A DNA stretch of 64,000 nt. Source: Desulfuromusa kysingii (GTDB taxonomy: Bacteria; Desulfobacterota; Desulfuromonadia; Desulfuromonadales; Geopsychrobacteraceae). Numbering within the stretch: the first letter of the stretch is position 1; the number at the start of each line of letters is the position of its first letter. The notes below the pieces were generated by a model. It saw nothing but the letters and a program-made list of their open reading frames with translations, was not told the DNA's origin and searched no databases. The translations under genes were made by a program, and so were the position numbers. The DNA lies in contig NZ_FNQN01000005.1 of assembly GCF_900107645.1 (NCBI RefSeq), positions 50,193 to 114,192 on the forward strand, read 5' to 3'. This document shows positions 1 through 7,700 of the stretch, piece by piece.

Positions 1-753
1 GGTGAAAACGTCGGCAGCTACACCATCAGTGCAGATGCCCTTAACAACAGCAACTACGATATCAGTGTGGTCAACGGCGAGCTTACCATCAGCGCCCGCT
101 CGCTGACTGTTACCGCTGATGCTAAGAATAAAACCGCAGGACAAAGTGACCCGGCTTTAACCTATCAAGCAGAAGTCATGAACGGAGATCGGGGACTGGT
201 TACCGGCGAATCGTTAACCGGAAGTTTAAGCCGGGTTGCCGGAGAAAACACAGGCAACTACGAAATTCTGCAAGGCACCCTCACTGATGCGGAAAATCCT
301 AACTACGAAATTGATTATGTTGCGGCTAATCTGACTATAACTCCGGACTCAACTCCCGCTTCTGGTTCTGAGGAACAACAGCTGGAAAATATCATCACTG
401 ACGCTCAGCAGACGGCGACACAAAGTCCTGCAAACACCGTCATGACGTCCCCCACGGAATTTTCGCAAGCTAGTGGTCGTGGAACCCTTCAGGATAGCAA
501 CCGATCTAATGGTGGCTTGATTTTCGTCAATGTATCAACCCATCAGAAAGGTTCTGCGGACAATGGCGACAGTGACGTCAATGGCAGCGGCGGAACTGAG
601 ACAGCAGCCGCTGGATCTATGTTAAATGGCGGGCAGAATAATTCCGGTTACGTGCATGTGTTTGTTGTCAATGGTGGCATCAACCTATCCGGAACCGGTC
701 TCGGGACCGGAGAGGACGACAATTCTGACGCCAATCAGCCGCAGATCAACTAA
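1..753 (+). CDS. Two-partner-secretion exoprotein (TpsA-like), C-terminal end, 5' partial
   Basis: The reading frame is open from base 1, so only the last 250 residues of a larger secreted protein are present. At least two MBG-type beta repeats are visible, with the phrases GENTGNYEILQGTLTDAENP and ANLTITP. This fold is common in large filamentous adhesins and haemagglutinin-like proteins. A low-complexity tail follows, rich in Gly, Ser, Asn and Asp, ending DANQPQIN. There is no LPXTG, PEP-CTERM or autotransporter barrel. The next gene encodes a TpsB transporter, so export by two-partner secretion is inferred. The N-terminal TPS domain that would prove it lies outside the window. Confidence 0.75.
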   Translation, partial: GENVGSYTISADALNNSNYDISVVNGELTISARSLTVTADAKNKTAGQSDPALTYQAEVMNGDRGLVTGESLTGSLSRVAGENTGNYEILQGTLTDAENPNYEIDYVAANLTITPDSTPASGSEEQQLENIITDAQQTATQSPANTVMTSPTEFSQASGRGTLQDSNRSNGGLIFVNVSTHQKGSADNGDSDVNGSGGTETAAAGSMLNGGQNNSGYVHVFVVNGGINLSGTGLGTGEDDNSDANQPQIN

Positions 754-803
754 GCGGCGTCGTGACCATGATTTACTGTATTTCTTATAAGGATGTATTG
801 ACC

Positions 804-2426
804 ATGATGTATAAAACCCTGCTGTTGTTGATCCTCAGTTTACTTGCTGCTTTCCCCGCCATCGCCCAGACGCCGCCCGATGCCGGGCGCACCCTGCAGG
901 AGTTGCGCGAACCACCCCAACTCCGTCCCCCAGACCAGGGACTGGTCATCACCCCACAAGCTACTGCGGCGGCAGCTCCCGGTGGCCCCAAAGTGGAATT
1001 ACGGCAGATCACTTTCCACGGTCACAGCTGTTTCAATGACGAGCAACTTGCAGCCGTTATCAGCGACAGCCTAGGTGATCAATATGACCTTGCCGGGTTA
1101 CGCAACATCGCCGGACAAATCACCCGCTATTATCAAAGCAACGGTTACCCCTTTGCTCGTGCCTTTCTGCCGGCCCAGAGTATGAACGATGGCACTTTGC
1201 AGATCGACATTGTCGAAGGCCGCTACGGTCAGTTTATCGTCCAGGGCGATGAAGATGTCATCACCCCCGTCAAAGCCTGGTTACAACCACTGCAAACCGG
1301 TGAGGTGATCAGCAGTGACCAGCTCGAACGGGTAACGTTGTTGCTCTCAGATCAGCCCGGTATCAGCACCGCCCCTTTGATCCGACCGGGGCAGGAACTC
1401 GGTACCGGTGATCTGCAGGTTAACATCGAACCTGATGCCCGCTTCGACGGTGAGGTTGGTGCAGATAACTACGGCAGCCGCACCACCGGCGAATACCGTG
1501 GCCGTTTTGACTTGAATATCAACCGCCCTTTCAGCTTCGGCGATCAGTTGCAACTGCGGAGCATCATCAGCAACGAAAACTTGCTGACAGGCTCTCTCCA
1601 ATACAATCGTCCTCTGGGAGCTAAAGGGATGCGCGGTCAGATTGGCTACGCCCACACAGACTTTGAGGTCGGCAAAGAATTCTCAAATCTTGATGCCACC
1701 GGAAAAGCCCAAGTCGGCAGTCTGGGTTTGAGTTACCCGCTAATCCGCTCCCAAAAAACCAACCTGAGGTTGGCCGCCGTTTATCAGCATAAACGGCTTG
1801 AGGATAAAATCGGATTGACCCATAACACCACCCGTCGTAGCAGCAACAGTATCCCCTTTAGTCTGTTTTTTGATCACCGTGACGGGTTGGCTGGGAGTGG
1901 GATCAGTTATGGCAGCATCAGCTGGACAGTGGGTCGTGTCACCTTCAAAGAGAACGTCAACAACAGTCCCGAAGGAAGCTTTCAGAAAATCAACCTCGAT
2001 ATCGCCCGCATCCAGCAACTCACTTCCAAATCCAGCTTGTTTGCACGCGTTGTTGCCCAGAAGAGCAACAGCAATCTGGATTCCTCGGAAGATTTTGGAG
2101 TGGGTGGTATTTACGGCGTTCGTGCTTATTCCAGTGGTGAAGGCTATGGCGATCAGGGAATTCTCGCCCAACTGGAACTGCGCTACCGAATCCGGACACT
2201 TACCCCTTACCTGTTTTATGACTTAGGTCATGTGCGGATCGATAAATCCAACGCTCATCCCGCTAACCACAGGCGCATCGAAGGTGCCGGTCTGGGGCTG
2301 CGTGGTGAATACAAAAATCTGTATACCCATGTTGCCGTGGCCTGGCGCACCAAAGGGGGCGCATCGCTCACAGACAGCAAAGACCGCAACCCACGCCTCT
2401 GGGCGACTCTGGGATACCGATTTTAA
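804..2426 (+). CDS. TpsB / ShlB-FhaC-HecB family outer-membrane transporter
   Basis: This 540-residue outer-membrane protein is expected to secrete and activate the upstream exoprotein. Residues 1-21 form a signal peptide ending FPAIAQ. A Pro-rich linker follows, then a POTRA domain at about residues 57-140 (VELRQITFHGHSCFNDEQL to VEGRYG). The rest is a 16-strand-type beta barrel ending in LGYRF, with the terminal Phe typical of outer-membrane proteins. A GTG at 762 is in frame, but AAGGA at 789-793 sits at the right distance from the ATG at 804, and the signal peptide also starts cleanly there. It lies 50 nt after the exoprotein gene, consistent with one operon. Confidence 0.9.
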   Translation: MMYKTLLLLILSLLAAFPAIAQTPPDAGRTLQELREPPQLRPPDQGLVITPQATAAAAPGGPKVELRQITFHGHSCFNDEQLAAVISDSLGDQYDLAGLRNIAGQITRYYQSNGYPFARAFLPAQSMNDGTLQIDIVEGRYGQFIVQGDEDVITPVKAWLQPLQTGEVISSDQLERVTLLLSDQPGISTAPLIRPGQELGTGDLQVNIEPDARFDGEVGADNYGSRTTGEYRGRFDLNINRPFSFGDQLQLRSIISNENLLTGSLQYNRPLGAKGMRGQIGYAHTDFEVGKEFSNLDATGKAQVGSLGLSYPLIRSQKTNLRLAAVYQHKRLEDKIGLTHNTTRRSSNSIPFSLFFDHRDGLAGSGISYGSISWTVGRVTFKENVNNSPEGSFQKINLDIARIQQLTSKSSLFARVVAQKSNSNLDSSEDFGVGGIYGVRAYSSGEGYGDQGILAQLELRYRIRTLTPYLFYDLGHVRIDKSNAHPANHRRIEGAGLGLRGEYKNLYTHVAVAWRTKGGASLTDSKDRNPRLWATLGYRF

Positions 2427-2577
2427 TCCATAGCGCGTTGATGACAACATCAGCGCCGCATTGATCCGCTAGTGAAGGTTTTCGGCAACCAGGTCATCAG
2501 CCGCAAGCCCCCCCGCTGTTAATAGCTGGGCCGATATGAAAAATCGTCCCCCTTTTCACCCTCAAGGAGAATCAAAA

Positions 2578-2796
2578 ATGCATATATTTACCGATGGCTT
2601 TACAACTGTGTCCCTGTCCAATGGCAACCTGCGGATCAAACTGGCACAAAATGGCCCCGAAAACGAACCGCATGAGGTAGCGACACTGATTGTCCCGGCG
2701 GTTCAGGCTCCAAACTTTATCAACGGTCTGGCCAAGGCAATGACCCAGCTTGAAGAGCAGATCAAAACAAAGCAGGCAGAAGTTGCCCAAGATTGA
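2578..2796 (+). CDS. Small protein of unknown function (72 aa)
   Basis: The ATG at 2578 follows a strong AAGGAGA at 2564-2570. An upstream in-frame ATG at 2536 lacks such a site. The 72-residue product has no signal peptide. It reads as several beta strands (MHIFTDGFTTVSLSNGNLRI, then EVATLIVPAV) followed by one charged amphipathic helix (NGLAKAMTQLEEQIKTKQAE). That strand-then-helix plan resembles small DUF3467-like proteins, but the similarity is only in layout and I do not assign a family. It lies 150 nt downstream of tpsB on the same strand, so it may belong to the secretion locus. Confidence 0.6.
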   Translation: MHIFTDGFTTVSLSNGNLRIKLAQNGPENEPHEVATLIVPAVQAPNFINGLAKAMTQLEEQIKTKQAEVAQD

Positions 2797-3054
2797 TGGA
2801 TCTGACCCATCCAGATCAGTCCACCTGTAGGTAGGAATAAAGGTGAAGCTAGAAACAATGTTACCTTGTCCTGGATGCTCAGGGTGCTCAAGTTCATTGG
2901 AACTTTTCACGCTTTTATTGTCTTTATTGACAGAAGTTTTTTCAGATCATGCTTGCTAAATGTCCATAATTTTAATAGATTAAGAACACAACATGTGCGG
3001 CGGCTAATTTTTCTAGTTTTGTTAAGTATGAGTCCTGTCGTCATAAGTTTTTCT

Positions 3055-3128
3055 GAGAATAGCAAACCCGGTGCAATCCGGGGACGCAAAACCACGGGCC
3101 CTTCTGGGGTAGCCAGGTTGCCGGAGAA
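3055..3128 (+). promoter_or_regulatory. GEMM-I cyclic-dinucleotide riboswitch
   Basis: The element carries the diagnostic blocks of the GEMM-I aptamer in order: AGCAAACC (3061-3068), GGGACGCAAA (3081-3090), ACCACGGGCC (3091-3100) and TAGCCAGGTTGCCGG (3110-3124). The P2 stem forms from CCCGG/CCGGG around a short loop. An intrinsic terminator follows directly, so the expression platform is transcriptional. The controlled gene is the lipoprotein at 3240. The base just before CAAACC, which in my by-eye alignment is the position separating c-di-GMP (G) from cGAMP (A) types, is G. That favours c-di-GMP, but the alignment is not certain. Confidence 0.88.
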
Positions 3129-3135
3129 TCCTTTC

Positions 3136-3170
3136 AAAAGCCTTTCTTCGACATGAAGTGAGGCTTTTTT
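3136..3170 (+). terminator. Riboswitch-controlled intrinsic terminator
   Basis: AAAAGCCT pairs with AGGCTTTT, with an inner CTTC/GAAG stem, and the arm ends in a run of six T. It lies 8 nt after the aptamer and 70 nt before the lipoprotein start codon. This makes it the likely off/on switch of the GEMM-I element. Confidence 0.8.
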
Positions 3171-3239
3171 AGTTGAGATGATCGCACCTTAAATCGATGT
3201 AGAACAATGGATGAACTTTTTTACAATTGGAGAAATTGA

Positions 3240-4781
3240 ATGAGACTGTTGAAGACGGACATCATGAAAATGATTGTTATGGGTTTGAGCTCGATACTGG
3301 TATTTGGATGTTTGTCCGGTTGTGGAAGTGATAATCATGGAGAAGAGGACGCGGCAGTGGATCCTTCAGGGATCTGGATCGGTTATCAGACCTCTATCGA
3401 GAAAGATATCGACGGAAACACGGTGAGCAATGCCTTTGACATGCGCACCATCATTTACGATGGTGCATTTTATGGCATCTCCGAAGATGCCAACATTATT
3501 TACTCAGGAACTTATGAAATGGGATCCAATGGCCGCATGGTCAGTGATGGATCGGAAGGCGGCAGTCACTCCTATAAAATGTACACCATATCAGACGATG
3601 GTGCCCATTGGACTGATGGGGTCGCGATTATAGATTTTGCAGAAGCAGAATCCTTTGTCGGAATATACCAGAACTCTGCCTATCAGGAAGGGGAACTTGT
3701 GAGCGATTACAGCTCCCTGTACAACAAGGGAGCCTCGCTAGATTATGTGGATGGAGACCACACTGAGTCCAACGTTAATATCATAATTGACTCTATTGGC
3801 ACGATCAGCGGGACGAAAAATGGTTGTCAGATCAGTGGCGTTATCTCTGTGCCGAATGAAGAAGTCAATGTATACAGCTTGAATTACACCCTCTCCAATT
3901 GCACCGAGGAAGGTAGCTATACCGGTCTTGGTATCGTCGCCACAAATAGCGACGACAGCTCGAAAACCCATTTTCTGGGGCTCACTAAACATGCTAACGA
4001 ATCACGTATGGATGGGCTGGGTTTCTCACTGGAGAGTACACCTGCAAGCTTCAAAATCGCCCGGTTGGAGCGGACTGTTAGGGGGTGGCTAGGGATAGAA
4101 AACAAAGATTCATTTATGGCCGCCTCTCTGGCTTATTTGAAAAACATCCGGCTGCCGGAAGTGATTGGCAGCGCACATGCTGCATCTGTCTTCGGCGGGC
4201 TTGATGCCGTCGTTCGCTTTGTTTTGCAGTATGATTTATCGGACCAAAATCTTCGTGGTGTCAATTTTGACAGTGAAGAATTTGAAAGCCGTGGCATCTA
4301 TCCTGAATATAATTCTAGTAACGGTGACAAGTGGTATCATCATATTGATTTTAGTCATTCGGAAATGGTTTGGAGCGATATTTACGTCAATCTTGGAGTA
4401 TCTACATTTGAAGGAGCCGATTTAAGTCATGCCTATTTACAAAACCCAGACCATTGCATATTCATAAATACAAACCTTGAAGATAACCGGAATATTGAAG
4501 ATATTTCTGCTTCGTCTGTTTTCGAAAACGATTTTTCCAATGCTTGGTGGGTCGATGGACATCGGTGTGGAATCGATGTTTCAATTATCTCTATAGGAAG
4601 CAATCAATGCGAAGACAATTGGATTGACACCGGCCTGACATACGAAGAATGGAAAAGCGGAAAGTGGGAAGCAGAAAAGGTGGCAGAGAACCTTGTAGAA
4701 GAGCTCAAGGACACCGCTGAAGAAGCGGAAAATTTCATCAAAGATACTGGTGGCACGGTCAAATCATTCTTCGGGTTCTAA
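3240..4781 (+). CDS. Lipoprotein with pentapeptide-like C-terminal region, riboswitch-controlled
   Basis: This 513-residue protein starts at an ATG preceded by GGAGA (3229-3233). It has a lipoprotein signal peptide with lipobox LSGC (Cys28). A beta-rich, Ser/Asp-rich middle section follows. At about residues 325-420 there is a run of loose pentapeptide-type units (DLSDQNLRGVNFDSEEF, TFEGADLSHAYLQNP, IFINTNLEDN). The last 50 residues form a charged helix (EAEKVAENLVEELKDTAEEA). No enzyme motif is visible. The upstream GEMM-I riboswitch suggests a role in surface attachment or biofilm, but that is inference from the regulation, not from the protein. Confidence 0.8.
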   Translation: MRLLKTDIMKMIVMGLSSILVFGCLSGCGSDNHGEEDAAVDPSGIWIGYQTSIEKDIDGNTVSNAFDMRTIIYDGAFYGISEDANIIYSGTYEMGSNGRMVSDGSEGGSHSYKMYTISDDGAHWTDGVAIIDFAEAESFVGIYQNSAYQEGELVSDYSSLYNKGASLDYVDGDHTESNVNIIIDSIGTISGTKNGCQISGVISVPNEEVNVYSLNYTLSNCTEEGSYTGLGIVATNSDDSSKTHFLGLTKHANESRMDGLGFSLESTPASFKIARLERTVRGWLGIENKDSFMAASLAYLKNIRLPEVIGSAHAASVFGGLDAVVRFVLQYDLSDQNLRGVNFDSEEFESRGIYPEYNSSNGDKWYHHIDFSHSEMVWSDIYVNLGVSTFEGADLSHAYLQNPDHCIFINTNLEDNRNIEDISASSVFENDFSNAWWVDGHRCGIDVSIISIGSNQCEDNWIDTGLTYEEWKSGKWEAEKVAENLVEELKDTAEEAENFIKDTGGTVKSFFGF

Positions 4782-5205
4782 TTGCTGCTACCAATTTTGC
4801 AGCAACAATAGGCGAATATCACCGCTTCGATGAAGCCAATCAACAATATAAGTCACAAATTACGTTACTTTCAGGGCCTCTTCCTGATGCCCATTTTCAC
4901 CTCGCTGCACGATGTCAAACAGACCCGGGACTCACAACATTAAGCTGTGGGTCCCGGTTTTACGTTCGGGAGGATTCCCTCGTGGTAGTGCCTCTTTTGA
5001 CGTACCTTGGCAGTCATATCTTCGATACGGAAATCCTCTCCATTTCGATTCCGGTACGTTGGCAGGAGAGATAGACGGATGAGAATTGTCAAGAAAACCG
5101 ACATCCTTAACCTGTAAGGTCATGTTTGATGCCGAAATCGTGTCGAAAAAGCTTACTTTTCCAATACACAAAGCATAACTAATTGATAGTATAGAAGTAT
5201 TTTAA
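4782..5205 (+). other. 424-nt non-coding stretch with hairpins
   Basis: I see no convincing gene here. Just after the lipoprotein, TTGCTGC and GCAGCAA (4783-4807) form a hairpin without a T run. A clear intrinsic terminator lies at 4924-4957. Beyond it, ACGTACC (5000-5006) pairs with GGTACGT (5053-5059) around smaller stems such as TATC/GATA and GGAA/TTCC. This suggests a folded RNA or a DNA element of unknown role. Confidence 0.4.
4924..4957 (+). terminator. Intrinsic terminator
   Basis: CCCGGGACTCACA pairs with TGTGGGTCCCGG, with one G-T wobble and a 9-nt loop, followed by TTTTA. It can end transcription from the lipoprotein gene. Confidence 0.6.
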
Positions 5206-5221
5206 TGGCACCCATATTGCT
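5206..5221 (+). promoter_or_regulatory. Sigma-54 promoter of the PEP-CTERM gene
   Basis: TGGCACCCATATTGCT matches the -24/-12 consensus TGGCAC-N5-TTGCW. The GG and GC dinucleotides are separated by exactly 10 nt. It lies 40 nt before the PEP-CTERM start codon. Sigma-54 control, through the PrsK/PrsR pair, is an established theme for PEP-CTERM genes in exosortase-bearing bacteria. Confidence 0.75.
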
Positions 5222-5260
5222 TACCAAAATAGTTACACATAAACCGAAAGGAGCAAAGCA

Positions 5261-5947
5261 ATGAAAAAACCTCTACTGACATTGTGTATGACTATTTTAT
5301 TGGTAATTGGTTTCACAGGATTCGCTGCAGCAGTTCCTTTTGGGGGTGTTGAGTTTCCTGGTGGTGCCGAGTCTTTTGCCGACGCGGTGGTGGATTATAC
5401 ACCTGTCACCTATGGTCCAAGTAACCAGTACCCTGCATCACAAGATCCTCAAGCGGCATTGGGCATACCCGACTACACGAGTGGCGCTGATGATTATGTG
5501 ACTCTCGGGCCAGGTGGGTCCCTGACTTTACAGTTTACCGATAATTCATTGTCTGGCAGTGGTGACAACGGTCTTGACCTTTGGATATTTGAAATTGGTG
5601 GGGATGTCGAGGACACATTTGTGTGGATTAGTAAAGACAACACGACTTGGTCCAATGTCGGTAAAGTCGGCGGAAGCACAAGCGGGATCGATATTGATGC
5701 CTATGGATTCGGTATTCTCGACCGTTTTTCCTACGTTCGCTTACAAGATGATCCCAATGAAGGTCAAGGATTAGGCGCTGGAACAACTGCTGGCGCCGAT
5801 ATCGACGCGGTTGGCGCTATTTCATCAGCCCCACCTGTTGTTCCTGATCCTCCTGTCGCTCCCGTCCCAGAACCTGCGACCATCCTTCTTCTCGGCAGTG
5901 GCCTTTTAGGTCTCAGTTGGTACGGACGGAAGCGCAAAAAAGCATAG
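5261..5947 (+). CDS. PEP-CTERM sorting-domain protein
   Basis: The 228-residue exported protein has a signal peptide (residues 1-25, ending FAAA). Its central beta-rich domain (about 45-190) contains TLGPGGSLTLQFTDN and ISKDNTTWSNVGKV. A Pro-rich linker leads to a textbook PEP-CTERM tail: VPEPATILLLGSGLLGLSWY and then a basic end. The tail is recognised and cut by an exosortase, which must be encoded outside this window. The start has GAAAGGAG nicely placed. A sigma-54 promoter precedes the gene and a terminator follows it, so it is probably monocistronic. Confidence 0.92.
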   Translation: MKKPLLTLCMTILLVIGFTGFAAAVPFGGVEFPGGAESFADAVVDYTPVTYGPSNQYPASQDPQAALGIPDYTSGADDYVTLGPGGSLTLQFTDNSLSGSGDNGLDLWIFEIGGDVEDTFVWISKDNTTWSNVGKVGGSTSGIDIDAYGFGILDRFSYVRLQDDPNEGQGLGAGTTAGADIDAVGAISSAPPVVPDPPVAPVPEPATILLLGSGLLGLSWYGRKRKKA

Positions 5948-5976
5948 AATTAAGAATTTCGACAGAATAGTCATCG

Positions 5977-6010
5977 AAGCGGGGTCAACAATGGCTCCGC
6001 TTTTTATTTT
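5977..6010 (+). terminator. Intrinsic terminator after the PEP-CTERM gene
   Basis: AAGCGGGG and GGCTCCGCTT form a short GC-rich hairpin around TCAACAAT, followed by TTTTTATTTT. Confidence 0.65.
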
Positions 6011-6112
6011 ATCAATCAGAATTGTAAGTATCCACCGAGAAACGGAGGAGCCGAAAGCTTCACCTTAGCGCGCCCGTTTTCCTATGGACAGCAAGATAAT
6101 AGGAAATATGGG

Positions 6113-6141
6113 TTGACCTAAAAAGATCTTAAAGTTACAAA
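6113..6141 (+). promoter_or_regulatory. Possible sigma-70 promoter for the small secreted protein
   Basis: TTGACC and TACAAA are separated by 17 nt and lie 86 nt before the start codon at 6227. Both hexamers are near consensus, but single promoters read by eye are uncertain. Confidence 0.4.
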
Positions 6142-6226
6142 TAATTGCTACACGAAACAGATTCAAGTGCTTATTTCCTTTGAGCAGCGTTCTATTCCTG
6201 TCATTTTATTTCTTTGGAGGGGTCCG

Positions 6227-6628
6227 ATGAAGTACTTAGTTGCATGTCTTCTTTCTTTTTTGATCTTAGTTACACTAATCCCAACACCGTTTGCCGAAGC
6301 TAAAACCTGCAAAAAGTATGGTCCAAGTGGTCAGGTGATTTATTATGCCTGTCCAGAAGCTTCAGAAAAAAACTACCGCCCCCAATGGAAAACCACGACG
6401 ACGAGAAAAAACGGCAAAATAGTTAAGAAAGAAATTCTAAAAGATTCGATTTGTTATAACTATCCAGAAGGAAGCATTGACTATCGAAGATGTCGCAGAC
6501 AGACCGAAGATTACTTCGAAGAAAAATGCAAAGAATTGAAACGACGATACCGGACAACGAAAAAACCATACGATCGAGAAGTGAAGATTGATATGGAAAG
6601 TTTTTGCAGGGTTGGAAGGTTGTTCTGA
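6227..6628 (+). CDS. Small secreted basic Cys-rich protein of unknown function
   Basis: The start at 6227 is set by GGAGGGG at 6217-6222. A longer in-frame ATG at 6167 would place non-signal residues ahead of a clear signal peptide. The product is 133 residues, with a leader MKYLVACLLSFLILVTLIP cut near FAEA. The mature part is strongly basic and carries six Cys (CKKYGPSG, YYACP, SICYN, RRC, EKC, SFC), suggesting disulfides in the periplasm or outside the cell. I recognise no family. No partner gene is obvious on either side. Confidence 0.7.
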   Translation: MKYLVACLLSFLILVTLIPTPFAEAKTCKKYGPSGQVIYYACPEASEKNYRPQWKTTTTRKNGKIVKKEILKDSICYNYPEGSIDYRRCRRQTEDYFEEKCKELKRRYRTTKKPYDREVKIDMESFCRVGRLF

Positions 6629-6766
6629 TAGCTAATGTATTTTGAATCCTCCGTGTTACTGCAACGGGGGAGGGATGGGCAAAAAGCCAAGCAAAGAAAT
6701 AAAAGAGTGTGGTATCCTTTCATAAGGATCAAGCATTAAAAAAACCTAACCACATGGAATACGCCG

Positions 6767-7534
6767 ATGCAGAATGACTTTGTCGATTATAAGTATAAAA
6801 AAAATTACTTAACGAATGTTATTTTCAAACTTGATTTTTCAGCTTTAGACCACGAGGAATTCGTGGATGAGTTTAGCAAGGGAATTAAGGATAGTTTTCC
6901 CGTAGTTGAAAAGAAGGTTTTGAAAGAGCTTAAAACTGAATTTAAAGAAGGCAATGCAGTTTCAAGTGAATCTGCGGCTAACCACTATAATTTTTTTGAC
7001 TCAAATAAAGAAAGAAAGGTTTCTTTATTCAAAAACTATCTAGCTGTTGAATTGTATAAATATAAAGATATGGCAGATTTTAGTGCTGCAGTGGCTTATA
7101 CATTTAAAATGTTTAGTAAGCTTTATGATAATGCTGACTATAGAAGGCTTGGCGTTAGGTATATAAATCAAATAATTCTTGAAAAGGGCAATCCTTTTGC
7201 GTGGAAAGACTACATTAGCTCGTATTTGACATCAATTTCAGATAACTTTTTTGTTAGAGATAGTTCGCTGTCTAGGTCAATGTCACAAGTGACATTAAAT
7301 AAAGAAGATTATAAAATTACGTTCAGTTTTGGAATGTATAATAGTGAATTTCCAGCAAAAATAAGTAGGAAAGAGTTTGTGCTAGACTATGACTGTTATA
7401 CGGAATTCGTTGAATTAGACAGCGTCTGTAATACTTTGGATAAGTTCAACCATGAAATAAAGTCTCTTTTTGAAAAAAGCATAAACAATGGACTTCGTAA
7501 AAATATGGGGGTAATAACCGATGAAGTACTTTGA
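6767..7534 (+). CDS. TIGR04255-like protein, first gene of a three-gene cassette
   Basis: This 255-residue soluble protein has the layout I associate with the sporadically distributed TIGR04255 family. It opens with NVIFKLDFSAL, has a central LGVRYINQIIL, and a C-terminal section of alternating strands and helices. No catalytic motif is evident and its function is unknown. The ribosome site is weak (GGA at 6755-6757). The gene and the two after it are much richer in A/T and in AAA/AAT/ATA codons than the surrounding genes, pointing to horizontal acquisition. Its 3' end overlaps the next small ORF by 14 nt. Confidence 0.7.
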   Translation: MQNDFVDYKYKKNYLTNVIFKLDFSALDHEEFVDEFSKGIKDSFPVVEKKVLKELKTEFKEGNAVSSESAANHYNFFDSNKERKVSLFKNYLAVELYKYKDMADFSAAVAYTFKMFSKLYDNADYRRLGVRYINQIILEKGNPFAWKDYISSYLTSISDNFFVRDSSLSRSMSQVTLNKEDYKITFSFGMYNSEFPAKISRKEFVLDYDCYTEFVELDSVCNTLDKFNHEIKSLFEKSINNGLRKNMGVITDEVL

Positions 7535-7700
7535 GCAAAATGGTGGGGATAGATATTTCGATCAATCAACGACTGAAGAGGATTCTTCAAGGGTTTCCTT
7601 TACAGGAAGGTCTTTAAATACTCTTCCATCTTCAATCTCTGACGAGCGTTATATTTCTAGCAGGTCTACAATTAAAAAAGTAAGCAATGATAAAAAGTAA
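7521..7700 (+). CDS. Small linker ORF (59 aa) of the cassette
   Basis: An ATG at 7521 opens a 59-codon frame ending with TAA at 7698-7700. It overlaps the gene before it by 14 nt and the gene after it by 14 nt, which argues for translational coupling and for a real gene despite its size. The product is polar and rich in Ser, Thr and Asp (STTEEDSSRVSFTGRSLNT), with a basic end (TIKKVSNDKK). It looks largely disordered, without a signal peptide or TM segment. Such small coupled proteins often are antitoxin-like or scaffold partners, but nothing in the sequence proves that here. Confidence 0.55.
   Translation: MKYFEQNGGDRYFDQSTTEEDSSRVSFTGRSLNTLPSSISDERYISSRSTIKKVSNDKK

Noticed and set aside
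1740-2171. 143-codon minus-strand frame inside tpsB
   Set aside because: Antisense shadow of the beta-barrel coding region; no ribosome site.
2866-3156. 96-codon plus-strand frame
   Set aside because: It runs through the riboswitch and terminator and has no ribosome site; the RNA explains the sequence.
4932-5171. 79-codon minus-strand frame
   Set aside because: It covers the terminator and folded segment, has no ribosome site and no natural composition.
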